Part shown: positions 34,220 through 46,390 of the stretch, piece by piece
How the letters are laid out: every line of letters starts with the position of its first letter
Position numbering within the stretch: position 1 is the stretch's first letter
Source: Diplosphaera chodatii
Lineage: Eukaryota; Chlorophyta; Trebouxiophyceae; Prasiolales; Stichococcaceae
Length of the DNA stretch: 64,000 nt
Direction: 5' to 3'
NCBI GenBank assembly: GCA_032358165.1
Contig: JAALGY010000034.1
Span: 620,001 to 684,000 of the forward strand
Translations under genes and position numbers: made by a program
The notes under the pieces: generated by a model
What the model was told of the DNA's origin: nothing
The model's database searches: none
What the model saw: the letters and a program-made list of their open reading frames with translations, nothing else

Positions 34220-37200
34220 CATGCATCAACGTGCAGCAGGAGGTTCCTGCCAGAGCCCCCAGTCATGCATCGACGTGCGATTTGTGTGTTGGTCCTCAAC
34301 AACGGCTGCGATGGTCTGCAGGGTGCGTGGGAGATATTGTGGTCCAAGAAGAAGGCGACGCAGCGTGGTGCGCGGCGTGCTTCCCATCGCTGGCAGCCGC
34401 TGAAGCCTGCGCGGCCAATCTGCAAGGTGCGCTGGGCAGAGGCAGCTTTCGCACCCAATCGGAGCAAGCTGGGCACATGAATCACGGCTAGTATACTGTG
34501 CTCATCAGATCAGCATGCATCAACAGCTGTTGTTCCTGCACAGAGCGGTTCAGCCATCTGCAAGTGTGCATGGAGCCTGACTGGGAGAACTTCGGCAAGA
34601 GCAAGGCGACTGCTGCAGCGGACCTGGTCCGACTGGCGGAGCGGCTGGGCTGCCGGGACAAGCCGCAGGTGCTGCCACAGCACGAGGCAGTGTGCCTGGC
34701 GCGCGGAGCATCCGCAGTGCTGGCTGCCCTCAAGGCGCTCGGCGGCAACGATGGGGTGGAAGCGCTTGCAAGGGCTGACCGAGACGCAGCCATCTGCCTC
34801 TGCCACAGCCTGATCCAGGCCGTTGATGACTTGCGCCGCCGCTGGCTACCCCGCAACATGCACAGCCACGTGGGGTTTGCCTTTGGGGTGCTGGCGCGCC
34901 GGCTGCTGCCGCTGGCCGTTGCACAGCTGCATGAGGCCACGCCCGGCTCTGCACAGCGCGCGTGTGCAGCCAGCCGTCTACTGCACGCCTTTCTGCGTAC
35001 ACACTTCAAGCACCAGTGGCTCGGTGGTCAGCTGGACGCCCACATGGCAGAAATGATGGCGCTCATGGGTCAGGTGCGCCAGCAGGCAGTGCGGTGCTGA
35101 AGCAAGAAATCCCAGCGGCAGAAGAATGTGTAGGGCAGCTGTCAATTTTTTCTCCCTACCATGCCCCTTCATGCAAACCTGATGGCACCATGTCAAGTGC
35201 TTGCAGCATGTATGCAGCCCAATGAAGGGGGGCTTCGCACTTGCCAGGCCATGCTTCACCAGTATGCCCTTTGATGCTGCATCCGCTTCTGGCTGCAGGA
35301 CGCGGCATCCAAATGCCTTCAGCTGCTGCGTGCAGTTGCTGACTCGCTGGACAAGTGGTTGCTGGCGGCAGCTGCCGCTTGGCTGCCGAACCGAAAGCAG
35401 CAGCAGCAGCAGCAGCGGCGGCAGCAGCAGCCTGCTCGCCCGCTGCGCGCAGCCTCTGAGCTGCATCAGTCCAGCATCTGGCTGCCAGCGGCAGCAGGTA
35501 GCCTGCTGCTGTGCGTGCAGTTGCAGCCAATCCGCAGCGCAATCGACGTGCGGCAGCTGCTGCACACCCTGGGGCAGCTAATACATAGGGTGATACCATT
35601 CAGCACGTGCTCAGTCAATAGATATCCCACCAAGCCCACGCACTCCAGTGCATGTTCTGCGGGCATGCGACAATGCACATACATGCGCTTGAAGCAAAAT
35701 GCCTACCTTGCGGGTTGGGACCCTTCGTTGCTGCTGTCACCGGGCCATGGAGATGAGGCTTGCTGGCGGTGACCCCCCGGTGGCGCTCCGCAGGTCGTTG
35801 CATGTCAGCAGCTGGAGGCGCGGCCAGCTCCGGCGGGTCTGTGGTCTGCGGAGCCATCCGCTCCATCAGCGGACCTCTGCGTGGGGCAGCTGTACATTAC
35901 TATCGTGACCATACTGCCGACCATGGGTGAGTTGGTCATGTGCATGAGGTGCCGCATCTGATAGCAACTGCTGCCTGCCAACATCAAAGGCCAGCATGTT
36001 TGCTTGCATCAACATGTCCTTGCAGTCGCGCATGGAGGGACACCCACCAAAGATGCTGCTTTGTCACTGCAGATGATGCAGCTTGCGCTGCCGCGGGATT
36101 ACCAGCGCTGCATGATGCCGTGAGCCAGGCGCTCGGCACTGCTCTGGACCACCTGGCGACCCCGCGGCGCCTGCTGCTGCTGTACTACCTGTCGTCGCTC
36201 GCCCAAGCCACCCTACACAGTACCTACACTACACAGTAGCGCAAGCTTGCAATACACAACACATGCAACACCCCATGCCGCAAGATGTCCTGCAGGGTGG
36301 GCTGCCGCAATGGGCACAGCTGCCCAATCATGCACCCATTGATCGCAAATCATACGCCTCTGCCTGGCCGCCTTGCAGACGGCACCCGAGAGAAGGCAGT
36401 CACCACCGTCACTGGGCACTTTGTCCGTGTTCAGCAGCTGGCCACCACTTGGGTCCGCTCAGGTCTGCCACCCGGTGGAACAGCGGTAAATCGAGCATGC
36501 GGCTTGCCTAAGCTCTCGCCCGCGGATCAGGTGTGCAGCCTGCCACAGTATGATTCATCAATGTCATTGCAACACCCTCCAACAATGTCATCACGATGGG
36601 TGTGCAGCAGTAAGAATCGATTGATATTCGTCAATGACTCATCTACATGAGTGGCAAGGGCTGGCCCTCGCTGCTCATTCAGCAACCGCTGCACAGGTGG
36701 CAGTTGCACGGCGGGCGGTTTGAACGACCTCTTGGTGCTCTTGTGCTGTGCAGCTGGCTATGCTGGTTGACGTCAATGCCTTGCAGCTGGCTGGACAAGT
36801 GACGGTAAGTGACACGGCTTGTCTGTGCATCCACTGCCGCCATGTCTTCCGTGCCATCCCAGCTGTTGTTTGTACATCTCTGAGCATTGTGACTGCCTGT
36901 GGCTGTGCGTGCTGCAGCGTCAGCTGATGACGTCTACCAACAAGTTCAGCTCGGTGATATCGGACCGTGTCTTTGGTTCCGGGGCGGTGGATGCCCTGGC
37001 GGCAGCACTGCAGGTGTCCCTGTCGGAACAGCTGTCCATATGACACCTGCAGCACCTACAGATCAGGCGTCACTGCCACACCTGCAAGTGCCACTGCTCA
37101 TGAAGTCTTGGAGGCATCCTACCCATTCGGCTTGCGAGTAGCTGTGTGTGAAGATGCTGGTAAATGCGGTTCTTGCGTTGCAGGTGGCACCATGCAGGAA

Positions 37201-39280
37201 TGTGCGCGCCTTGGCCAGTGACACGTCAGAGATGTCCACCAGCAGCTGCCTTGCTCCGGGGCTGTTTCACGCGGCAGGCGCACTGTTGATGGCCACGGAG
37301 GTGGGCCTGGGCTGCGCAAGCTTATGCATGCTTTGCTTGCTGCTACCCGATCATGTGCTGCCTTGGCAGCCTGCACGCCAATGATCATTGCAGTCGTGCA
37401 CATGCAAGATCGGCTCCATGCATGGTGGATGAACACTACTTCTCTGCACATCAGGGGCACATGAGAACCATGCAACAGTGGTGCCTTGTCCAGTGCTGTG
37501 TCTCACCTGCGGCCTGCAGGTTGCCAGCTTTGCAGCTACTGAGAGTGAGCCATGGGCAAGCGATGCTGTTGCAGCATTGGTGTGCGGCGCCCTTGGCAGC
37601 TTGCAGCTTGCACAAGCGGAGGCCGCAGCGCAGCGAACCTTGCCCAGGACATCGAGTTGGGCACCGCAGCCGGATCCGCGGAAGCCGTATGAGGCGCAGC
37701 TGTGTGGGGCGAACATTTTAGCGGGCCTCACTCACGGCGTGGCACCGCCTGTGGCCCGCACCCTCGCCAACAGAGGCCTTGTGGGGCCCTTGCTGCAGGT
37801 GTGCTCATCACCCGACATCTGTGACTGCATTCGACATGAGTTGCATGTAGCTGCGGTCTGCTTCCGAACGGCTTATGGAGCCTAACTAAGTCTTGGTGCG
37901 CGCTGTTTGCAACATTGCAAGCCATGAATGATGTACACACACTGCCTTCCTGCACTTACGGCAGTCTGCTGATGCATTCACCAGGACGTTACACAATAGC
38001 ATGGTCCAGTCAGAGCTCGACACACAAATGCCGCAGGTGATGCCATGGTGGGGATCTGCATCAGAGCAAGCTGGCGATATCAAATCCTGGCAGACCACTG
38101 TGGTCGGGACGGCATCAGGCATCGACATCCTGGAGGCAGTGTTCGTTGCTGATGCTTCAGCACGTGCAGCTGTGTTACGAGATGGCAGCTGGGATGCAGC
38201 GATCAAGCGCATCAGGTGGCGTCAAGCTATGAAGACCTGCACACCCTCTGCCGGTCGTCTGCATTTTCGCATCTGACTACAGATCACATGTGTACTTTAC
38301 TCGTGTCCCTGGCGATGTAGGGACCTGCAGCCGCCGCACTCGCTGGCTGCGGGATGGCCAGAGCAGCGGGAGGCGCTGCTGCGCAGTGTGACGACTGTGC
38401 TGGCACACAGCCGCCGGGGCCGTGCAGTGGACAGGCACGGTACACCAAGCGGCAGCACAGCAGGCGCTGATGTCACTGCCGACGCCGAGGCTGCTGCTGC
38501 GGCAGATCGCGCCATGCAGGAGCTGCTGGTATGCTGTACTATTATGTGCTTCCTGTGTATTGCATTTGCAAACAGATTTCCGAGCTGCAGGGTTGATGTC
38601 GATGCAATTTGCATGGTGACCAACGACACTACTGAAGTGGACGCGTATTAGCAGATGATCCTGCTCGCACACTGCCGTGCAGATGACGACATGCAAGTCG
38701 CAACATGTTTGGAAAATCATTTCGATGTTTGCAGGCTGAGGAGCAGTCTGCTGAAGCGCAAGGCCGGCGCAGCAGCAAGGGAGCCGCCAAGCGCACCCGC
38801 AAGAAAGCAGCCAAACAGCAGGCAGCCGCAGCCAGCCGCAGTCCGCAGGGCGCACTGGGCGCACACCAGGCAAGTGCCCCCGCAGCAGACTCCGCCGGCA
38901 GCTCAGAAGCTCAGGCTGCTGGAAGCGCGCCGAAAGCAGATACTGTGCAGCCAGCTGCGGCCGTTGCATCTCAAGCAGCAGACACCATGGCCCTTGACAG
39001 CCAGGGACTCAATACTTTGCCAAAACAACAGCCCGCCGCCGCCGCCGCTGCAGCAGCAGACCCGGAGTGGTGGCGCTGCCCGTTGAGCAGCAGGGTCATG
39101 CACGACCCGGTGCTGTACGGGACTGAGGGCCACAGCTTCGAGCGGGCAGCTCTGGAGCAGTGGCTGGCGGCCAACCCTGGAGTGGATCCGCTCAGCCGGC
39201 AGCCGCTGCTGCCAGGGGAAGGCAGTATCGTGGCCAATCATGCCCTGCGCAGCCTGCTCCAGCAGCTGCAGCTGAGCTGA
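34220..39280 (+). CDS. large U-box protein, probable E3 ubiquitin ligase (5' end unresolved)
   Basis: A series of exons keeps phase: about 34229-34425, 34544-35073, 35299-35589, 35794-35926, 36074 onward, then segments near 36398, 36752, 36919, 37190, 37520-37798, 38000-38210, 38330-38528 and the last, 38737-39280. The first recognised segment has paired cysteines (STCDLCVG ... WCAACF). The middle is long, helical and unrecognised (about 800 residues, with a CAG-encoded Gln run near 35398-35430). The C-terminus is a U-box: EWWRCPLSSRVMHDPVLYG, GHSFERAALEQWL, NPGVDPLSRQPL, followed by a short tail. U-box domains recruit E2 enzymes. A C-terminal U-box behind a long helical region resembles UFD2/UBE4 in order, but the core motifs of UFD2 were not recognised. 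The start codon was not determined. Confidence 0.7.
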
Positions 39281-39469
39281 TATTGCACAGTCAAGTGAAG
39301 CTTGCAGGTCTTCATTCCTCGCAAACTCAATGCACGTGTTGCTGGGCGCCTATGGCGATGCGTTCGACAACGTACATATTGTGCACCTCCATCACTTCAC
39401 TAGTTCGCACGCTTTCGTGTTGATGTTATGTCATGCATGATGCTAGCTGCATCGATTATACCTTGGGAA

Positions 39470-40596
39470 TCATAGCAATCCAGCTGCAGTCAACAAGATG
39501 ACATCAATATCCCGATCAATACTAGGACAGACACGTCGTTTAGCAGGTGCGGTCCGCTTGCTAACCCCAGATGACACAGTTGAAAGCGTGTAGTTGATGC
39601 GCCGTGTGCACCGTTCCTGCAGACATGCACACCATGTTGCAGGTATATATAGTTCTCACCTCCTGCAAGAAATTGCCAGCTCTGCGTTTGTCAATGGTAA
39701 TGTGTAAGAGCTCAGGGCTGACCACAGCTGTGCACAACCCTGTGAAATTGCAGGTAGGTCCACATCACTGTACTACTACAAAGCAAGGGACCACCAAACC
39801 TGCACGTACCTGCTTCTCTGCAGCAAAATTGGACACGAACGCTCGTATCAGCCGCACGCACTCGTTCTTCTGTGCCTTGAGCTGCTGCACCTGCAGAAAG
39901 GTTTTACAGTTTGTGCTGCAATGCCATGTTTGGCTAATTTCGCACATATGCACCGCGCATTGCCCCATACAACGGCTACCAGATTAGCTGCTGCACATGC
40001 TAGCATGATGCCCCAGGACTGTATGCAGTCCACTGCAGCATCAAGCAGAGTCATCAGTCAGCACCGCTCCTTTCCCCAAAGAATTGGGCGCACACACCTG
40101 ATGGCTGCATCTGATTGCAGCCAGGTCATCGCCTCGCTTCATGGCTGCTGAGCCCTCTTCCACTAGCGAGTGAAACATAGCACGGAACTCGTGGTAGCAT
40201 TGCAGCACTTGCTGCTTCGCTGCTGCCTGCTGTTTGTCCCGCAGCAACCTTCCGCTGCTGCGTACATCAGCCGCTCCAGGCGTGATGTCAATTGCGGCCA
40301 GTTGTGTAAGCAGCGCCTCCAGCTGAGCTTCCTGCTGGCTGCTTAGGAGCACATCCGATGTCGCTGCAGTGCCATCCTTCTGGCAGGCAGCTGGCAGCGG
40401 GCTTGTGGCTGACGACAGCACTTGTGGAGCAGACCACGCAGCACAATGTGCGCATGCTCAGCAGACACTTTACAATCACGATGGCCATCATGTGCAGAAT
40501 TCCTTGCGTTGTTCCTGTGTTGGCGCGTTGAATTACATTTACGTCTCATTATGAAGGGTTGTGTCGTACTGCACAAACGAAGTGCTCACATGTCAT
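39470..40596 (-). pseudogene. family A copy A2, probably decaying
   Basis: All four exon equivalents are visible on the minus strand: near 40590 (ATGACAT before GTGAGC), exon 2 at about 40107-40421 (LSSQQEAQLEALLTQLAA, LAAIRCSHQ), exon 3 near 39830-39895 (QLKAQKNECVRLIRAF), and exon 4 at 39470-39580 (SSGVSKRTAPAKRR ... ILLTAAGLL, stop). The exon 2 acceptor, CAG|GTGCTG in A1, A4 and A5, reads CAA|GTGCTG here, and exon 1 lost its MTTK frame. Splicing one base later would shift frame. No B copy follows it; the U-box gene's end lies there instead. Confidence 0.65.
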
Positions 40597-40755
40597 GTAT
40601 ATATGGAAAAAAGACTGCCCACTGCACACTGCTTAATGAACCTGCAGATGATCACAGCAGCTCAAGGGTTACCTTCATGGGAACACAGTTTGCACCGGAA
40701 CAGGGAAGTGTCCGCATCCTCTGCTTGCCACTGTCAACTCAAATGATTGTGTGGC

Positions 40756-41195
40756 CCTGCGGTTACAGCAGGTTCGTTTGGGAGCAGAATGACGGATGCG
40801 TGCGTCTGCACAGGCATACAACGCTAAGTGTTTTCCAACAAAGAAGGTGCCAGGTGAAGACTAGCCATTTTGAGACAGCACATGCAGCTTGTGTTAAAGT
40901 TAGCGGACATGCACGGCTGCAGTTTTCGGTTGGTAATTGGGAAGCCAGGTCGCTGCGATGGGATATGAGAGAAATGCTGTGCAGCACGCGTGTTTATGCT
41001 GACGTCAATATTGCACCTGCTCGGCGCTTGAAGCACCGCATGCTCGCCTCGGCAGCTTGGCATCTGGAGTGGGCAAAAGGACTGCTTGAAAGACCATTCC
41101 TGCCGCTGCCGGCACACGTGACGGCTGTGTGTCGTAGCATCGATGACACATTTGCTGCAGTGTTGTTGTCTGCAGCTGGGCTACTGTATAACGTT
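40756..41195 (+). pseudogene. family A copy A3, fragment
   Basis: Divergent from A2. About 40756-40827 matches exon 3 (CAGGTTCGTTTGGGAGCAGA ... TGCGTGCGTCTGC) with indels that break the frame. About 41018-41195 matches exon 4 of A4 nearly base for base (GGCATCTGGAGTGGGCAAA, ACTGCTTGAAAGACC, TTGTTGTCTGCAGCTGGGCT). The codon CGG of A4 is TGA here. A 298-codon open frame covering 40422-41318 runs in a different frame and is an artefact. Confidence 0.75.
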
Positions 41196-41383
41196 GTGCA
41201 CTACAGCGTGCAACTACGTACTGACATGGCTGAGAGGCACGTGTTGCTCAGTGTAGCTAGTGTGATGTTGCAAACAGACTTCTGGACCGATGCGCTGCAG
41301 GTACTTGGCCCTGATTAGCAGGTGGGCAGAGCGAGTCGCCACACTTGTTACTTATACGTTTCTGCCCTTCGTTTTCTTGATTC

Positions 41384-42010
41384 CAGCCATGCCTGTGCAT
41401 AGTGTGGCTGCTGCAATGCAGGGCTAGTGCCCGCAAAAGCAACCACCACCTGCAGCCTGCCGCAGATGCTGCTACTTCCAGCACGGGCCCAGCAAGTGGG
41501 TACATTGCTGCCAGATCTGGACGTGTACGTTCTTACAGCTGAAGCCCGGGTATCCAGCCATGCCAGCGCATAATGGGGCTGCTACAATGCAGGGCTGGTA
41601 CCCGCGCAAGTCCTCACCAACTGCAGCCCGCCGCAAATGCTGCTACTTCCAGCACGGGCATAGCAGGTGGGTACATTGCTGCCAGATCTGGACGTGTACG
41701 TTCTTGCAGCTGATGCCCATGTATCCAGCCATGCCTGTGCATAGTGTGGCTGCTGCAATGCAGGGCTGGTGCCTGCGCAGGTCTCCACAACCTGCACCCC
41801 GCCGCAAAGCTGCTACTTCCAGCACGGGCATAGCAGGTGGGTACATCGCCGCCAGATCTGGACGTGGACGTTCCTGCAGCTGATGCCCATGTATCCAGCC
41901 ATGCCAGTGCATAGTGTGGCTGCTGCAATGCAGGGCTGGTGCCTGCGCAGGTCTCCACAACCTGCACCCCGCCGCAAAGTTGCTACTTCCAGCACGGGCA
42001 TAGCAGGTGG
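41384..42010. repeat. minisatellite, unit 170-171 bases, about 3.6 copies
   Basis: The landmark GCTACTTCCAGCACGGGC recurs at about 41471, 41642, 41812 and 41982, spacing 171, 170 and 170. Other shared pieces are GTGGGTACATTGCTGCCAG, GATCTGGACGTG and GGCTGCTGCAATGCAGGGCT. Units are more than 90 percent alike by eye. A 170-base period is not a multiple of three, so the long open frames on both strands are not a repeated protein. Confidence 0.92.
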
Positions 42011-42401
42011 CCGTAGTATCAGCGACTTACTAGTACCAGTTTGTGTAGTTCGCATGGTGACAGTATTGTAAGGTACTAAGACTGCAAGACATCCAAAATC
42101 GTACATTTGCAAAGGCTATTCTTGTCTGGAGCAGTCCATTATGTCAGCCTGGGTGGCGGTGCTACAAATTGTAGTAACAGCTTGACAGTAGTGCTGATGA
42201 CTTCGTGATTCGTCGGCTCACGCAGTCTTGACACAGCTCAATCCGCCTGCACAATCGTGAGCACACATATGAGCACACATGTGCAGCAGGACCTTGCCGG
42301 CACTTACAGCAAATCCCTGATCAGACGATTGCGCCGGTAATTTGTCACGCATGCGCCTTGTTCCAGACGTGCATGCTCATCTGCGATGTGGACCGCCCTT
42401 C

Positions 42402-44308
42402 TCAGCCACTGCTGGGCCCCCCAGATGTATCATGAGTGTGTGCCTTTGCTTCCGGCACGTCCACAACCCTGTCCTGGCTCCAGCCGTTTTGCGGCCCCTT
42501 CTGCAGCTGGCATGCAGCACACTAGCATCGACATTGAATGAAAACCATGCTGCTCGGATATATGTGGTGCTGTGCATGTAAAGCAACAGGTGAGCCAATG
42601 GATATTGCAACTGCCACAAGATGCATGAGGTTGTATATAGCAGCCAAGCAAGTTGTTTGTCCTTCGGCAGTGGACTGGCCATCAACCATGACAAGAAGCC
42701 ATTCGAAGCCGTGATTTCTGATGCACCTGCACGCCGGACGGACCTGCTGCAGCGCCGGTCGCCTGACCGTGCATCTGACTGGCAATCGCAGCAGGTGATG
42801 CGTGCACCGCCTTCAGCGGCAGGAGAGCATTGTCATCGTGGTAAATGCCACCTGCACTGCCGCCATGCGACGCAAGCGTACTCGTTTGACACAGTTGCAG
42901 ACACATATGTGCTGCGAGGTGCACATTCACATGCATGCTCAAAGAGTGCTCTGCCTGCGGGATGCGGGCGGAGTAATACCAGGTTGGCAACTGCCTGCAG
43001 TTTTGTTTGCTCGCCTGCATGTCGACGTCCAAGCTCAGCATGCCTCTTGTGACGGAGACGTCCCTCATGTCTTGCTGTGGAATGGGCTGCACCACCATGA
43101 GTGTACAGCTAGTCAGTGCTGACATGCAGGCAGCGTCTGTTGTTCAACAACGTGACGGTAGCATGCAACGTGTATGTTCCATTGCTGTAATTCGCAGACT
43201 TGAAGAAGGGCTGCATGCTACATCCCCATGTGTACGTTGCATTGACATACCTTGGCCCACCAGTCAGGCGGCATGTCCTAGCATTTAATTGTTGAGCAGA
43301 CAGAGCTATTCTACAAATGAAAGTGGCCGTGAACGTGTGACTGGTTGCATGCAACTTGCACTTTATGTCAATGCAGGTGCTTGCCTGCATCCCCATGGCC
43401 TTGGCGTCCTGGCTTGGGCTGCCCCAAGGCGAGGTGCGTATAAAGTGTCGAAAATTGCACCAGACGTGTCTCCCTCATTCTCCTCCACAGGGTCCAGACT
43501 GAACCTGGTGCGGCGTGCGGCTTCTGGGGTCTGCAGCAGGCCTGCTGCGGATGATCCTTGCTGGGGCGTCAGCGGAGTCGCAGCAGCCGCATCGGCAAGT
43601 GCGGTCCGGGGTACTGACGCCACAGTTCCTTGGTTGGCCCCATGCTGCATGTTGGCCTGAGGCAAAGCAGCAGTACAAACTGACCGTTGGGTGCTACCAT
43701 GTGCCTTGTAACTTTTTGTGATGCAGGCAGGCCTTCATATGCATGCGGATGATGGTACAGCTGCAATGATGGTGCCATGTCCTTCCTGTATGCAAATGTG
43801 ATGCTAAGCGCCATGCTACCGAACCCATTGGCAAGCATTCCATGTCATTAGCCGAATTTTGTCTGAAACAAACAACTGCCAGTGTGGCACATCTTCCACA
43901 ATGTCGTGACCAACCTGCGGGCAGGGCTTCAGCACATGCTGGACACCAGCACCATCGACAAGCTCCAGTCCGCGTGCCGCTTCTGTGCCAGGTCATCATG
44001 CGCAAGTTCGCAATGCTGCTGTAGGTATTAGCATGCAGCGTAGGGCACCTCACATGCAGCGCCTTGTCACGACTTTGCAGTACTAGTAGAAGTACTTCAG
44101 CTGTCGGTGCGCCATGCCTACCTGGGATCAGGAAGTCATCCAGGAACTGATCTGTTGCTGCAACATCCACAGGTGCCGCAGTTGGACTGGCTGCATCGCT
44201 GTCTGTCTGAGAAGCAGCACTACTAGCCTCTGCGCCTGCCTGCCCTGCTGCAGCCTGTGTCACAGCCTCTGCTGCAGCCTGCTGTTGGCGACGAGTCACG
44301 ACCGGCAT
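42402..44308 (-). pseudogene. family B copy B2 with a frameshift
   Basis: The ATG at 44308 starts MPVVTRRQQQ. Exon order equals B1: FLDDFL, then a segment ending GAGVQHVLKPCPQ, then NMQHGANQGTVAS ... RRTRFSLDP, then GGSAGGIYHDDNALLPL, then KGPQNGWSQD ... GGPSSG and stop at 42402. In exon 3, near 43436-43446, B2 has one base fewer than B1 between TTCGAC and CGCACCTCGCC. The conserved SPWGSPSKDAKAM segment is therefore out of frame (read as YAPRLGAAQ). The GC donor at the end of exon 3 is kept. It lies downstream of A4 on the same strand, mirroring A1-B1. Confidence 0.65.
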
Positions 44309-44674
44309 GGAAGCTCCGTGGGCAGCACTCGCCGACGAGGCGAAACAACGTCTCGTGGGGCCTACAACACCCTGCAATGGTGAAGTGGATGGAAGGAAGT
44401 AGGCCCGCTCAGGTTGATATTGTATTGCCGGGGGTTTGAAACCATCGATCACAGGGTACATTATGGTGCAAGTAACCGGAAAACGCCAATTAATCTCCTC
44501 ATCGAGACTCGAGGCTTGCAGATGAGAGTGAAATCTGTCGACCAAAAGTCCATGCGAGGAGGTTGACTGTAGCAATAATGCCAAAAGAAAATCTGTCGTT
44601 GAGCATTGACCCACATCGTCTAGTAAGTGAACAATCCTACTTGCAAGCTATGGTTCGCATAATGCATGGTATTA

Positions 44675-45829
44675 CTACAGCAGCCCGGCTGCAGACAACA
44701 GCGCTGCAGCAATCGTTTGATCAATGCTGCGACGGCCGTCACGGTTGCCGGCAGGAATGGTCTTCCGAGCAGTCCGTTTGCCTACTCCAGATGCCACGAT
44801 GCCAAGCGTGCGCTGCTGAACGCGCCGAGCAGCAGCAGTATTGGCATCCTGCAACATTTCAGCACCACACATGTTGCACAGCATGTCTTTCGTATCGCAC
44901 CGCAGCCACCTGGCTTCCCAGGTGGGAGCTGAAAGCTGCAGCAATGCATTTCCGCCAATGCCAGCAATAGCCGCACATGCTGTCTCAAAGTGACTAGACA
45001 TCCCCTGGCACCTGCTTTACCGGAATGTACTTGAACATATATGCCCGCAGCAGACGCACGCACTCGTCCTTCTGCGCCCAAACCTGCTGCAGCTGCAGGG
45101 CCATACAATCGACCGGTGTGGCAGTGGCAACCACCAGATGCAGACACTTCCTTGGCCCATGGCTAGGAGCTCTGTTGTGTTGCAGGCAATTGTTGATGAG
45201 CTGCCATGTTCATATGCAGATGTCTAAGCAGTGTGCAATCGTAGGCAGATGCATTGACATCATATCATGGCAGGCATGGAATAGCGCCACTCAGCTGGCT
45301 TGTCACATGCGCACCTGCAACCGACAGCAGCACTTGGCCTGCTTGAGTGGTACGCCTCGCTTTGCGGCTGCCTTGTACTCATCCAGTAGCGAGTGGTACA
45401 TGCACCGCAACTGTTGGTAGCACTGCTGCAACTGCTCCTTTGCTGCTGCCTCTGCTCCTGACATGCCTCCGCTCTGGTCAGCTGCTGCTCCAGGGGTGAT
45501 GTCTGCTGCAGCCAGCTGTGCAAGCAGTGCATCTAGCTCCACTTCCTGCTGACCGCTGAGCTGTACTGCCACCTCTACCTGCTGTGTAGTGTTATCTGTC
45601 TGACAGGCAGCTGGCAGCAGGCTTGCAGTTGGTGACAGCACCTGTTTCGCGGTCAGCGAGCGTGTCAGACGTGTTGCACATCCATGTGCATGCGCATGCT
45701 TTTTACAGACATGCATCATTGAAGATGCCAGTGCACCAAGACTGTGAAGTAGTTCACAAAGTTTGCAGCAGCTGTGTCATCAACCGACAAGACGTCAGCA
45801 CATTGACTGCTCACCTTTGTGGTCGTCAT
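44675..45829 (-). CDS. family A protein, copy A4 (unknown function)
   Basis: Exon 1 is 45815-45829 (MTTTK, GTGAGC donor). Exon 2, 45315-45641, encodes LSGQQEVELDALLAQLAA, QQCYQQLRCMYHSLLDEYKA and ends CCRLQ. Exon 3, near 45022-45110, encodes LQLQQVWAQKDECVRLLRAY. The last exon encodes VASGVGKRTARKTIPAG, RRSIDQTIAAALLSAAGLL and the stop at 44675. No lesion is visible, so with A1 this is one of two copies that look intact. It starts 561 bases from the divergent A5. Confidence 0.68.
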
Positions 45830-46390
45830 TCGAGGCCTAGCTGTCCGTCAGCAGGGCCAGTGGCGACAGACGTCAGAGACTTGTCTTCGCACAGAGAGCG
45901 CGGCACTATGCCTGAGTTTTCGGACGAAGCAAGGTGATCCGATGTGTATGAGCCTGTGAGCAAGCAAAGTGTCTTCTGACTCACTGTCTCACATTCAGTG
46001 GTTCCAGCAGAACATGGCCCGTTCACAACTGTGCGACCATTATATGACGAACAGCTATTGTGAGCACGCATTACCGCGAAAGTGCTCTGATGCATGTTGG
46101 TTTGGATGCTGGATGTAGGCTCGAGTGCCGAAGCACATATGGTGCGCTGCTTGCATCGCCCTCGCATAGCCAACACGGTTTTCTGTGAGAAGAGTCGATG
46201 TTGAGTTGCACAGCTACTTGCGGAAGAAGCATCTGCTGAAAGCGCTGTTTGAGTGAGGAACACGTGATTTGGTTGCTCGACATCATCCAATCGCTTCATC
46301 CGCGCCGCCCAGGCAAACACGCGTGCGACGCCTGTCGCAATTTTCAGGCTCTTCTGTGCTTGTTCGACTACATACGCAACATCTGTCAGC
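45830..46390. promoter_or_regulatory. shared 5' region of divergent family A copies A4 and A5
   Basis: The two micro-exons (MTTTK at 45829 and MTTK at 46391) point away from each other. Similarity of this flank to that of A1 (see 29.6 kb) suggests the promoter was copied with the gene. No element could be named. Confidence 0.45.

Noticed and set aside
41384..42010. CRISPR-like array (regularly spaced repeats)
   Set aside because: The whole unit is repeated, with no constant repeat plus unique spacer structure, and the genome is eukaryotic.
41582..42112. Minus-strand frames of 99-117 codons with repeated peptides
   Set aside because: The repeat unit is mostly 170 bases, so frame changes at each unit. 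This is a DNA minisatellite, not a protein repeat.
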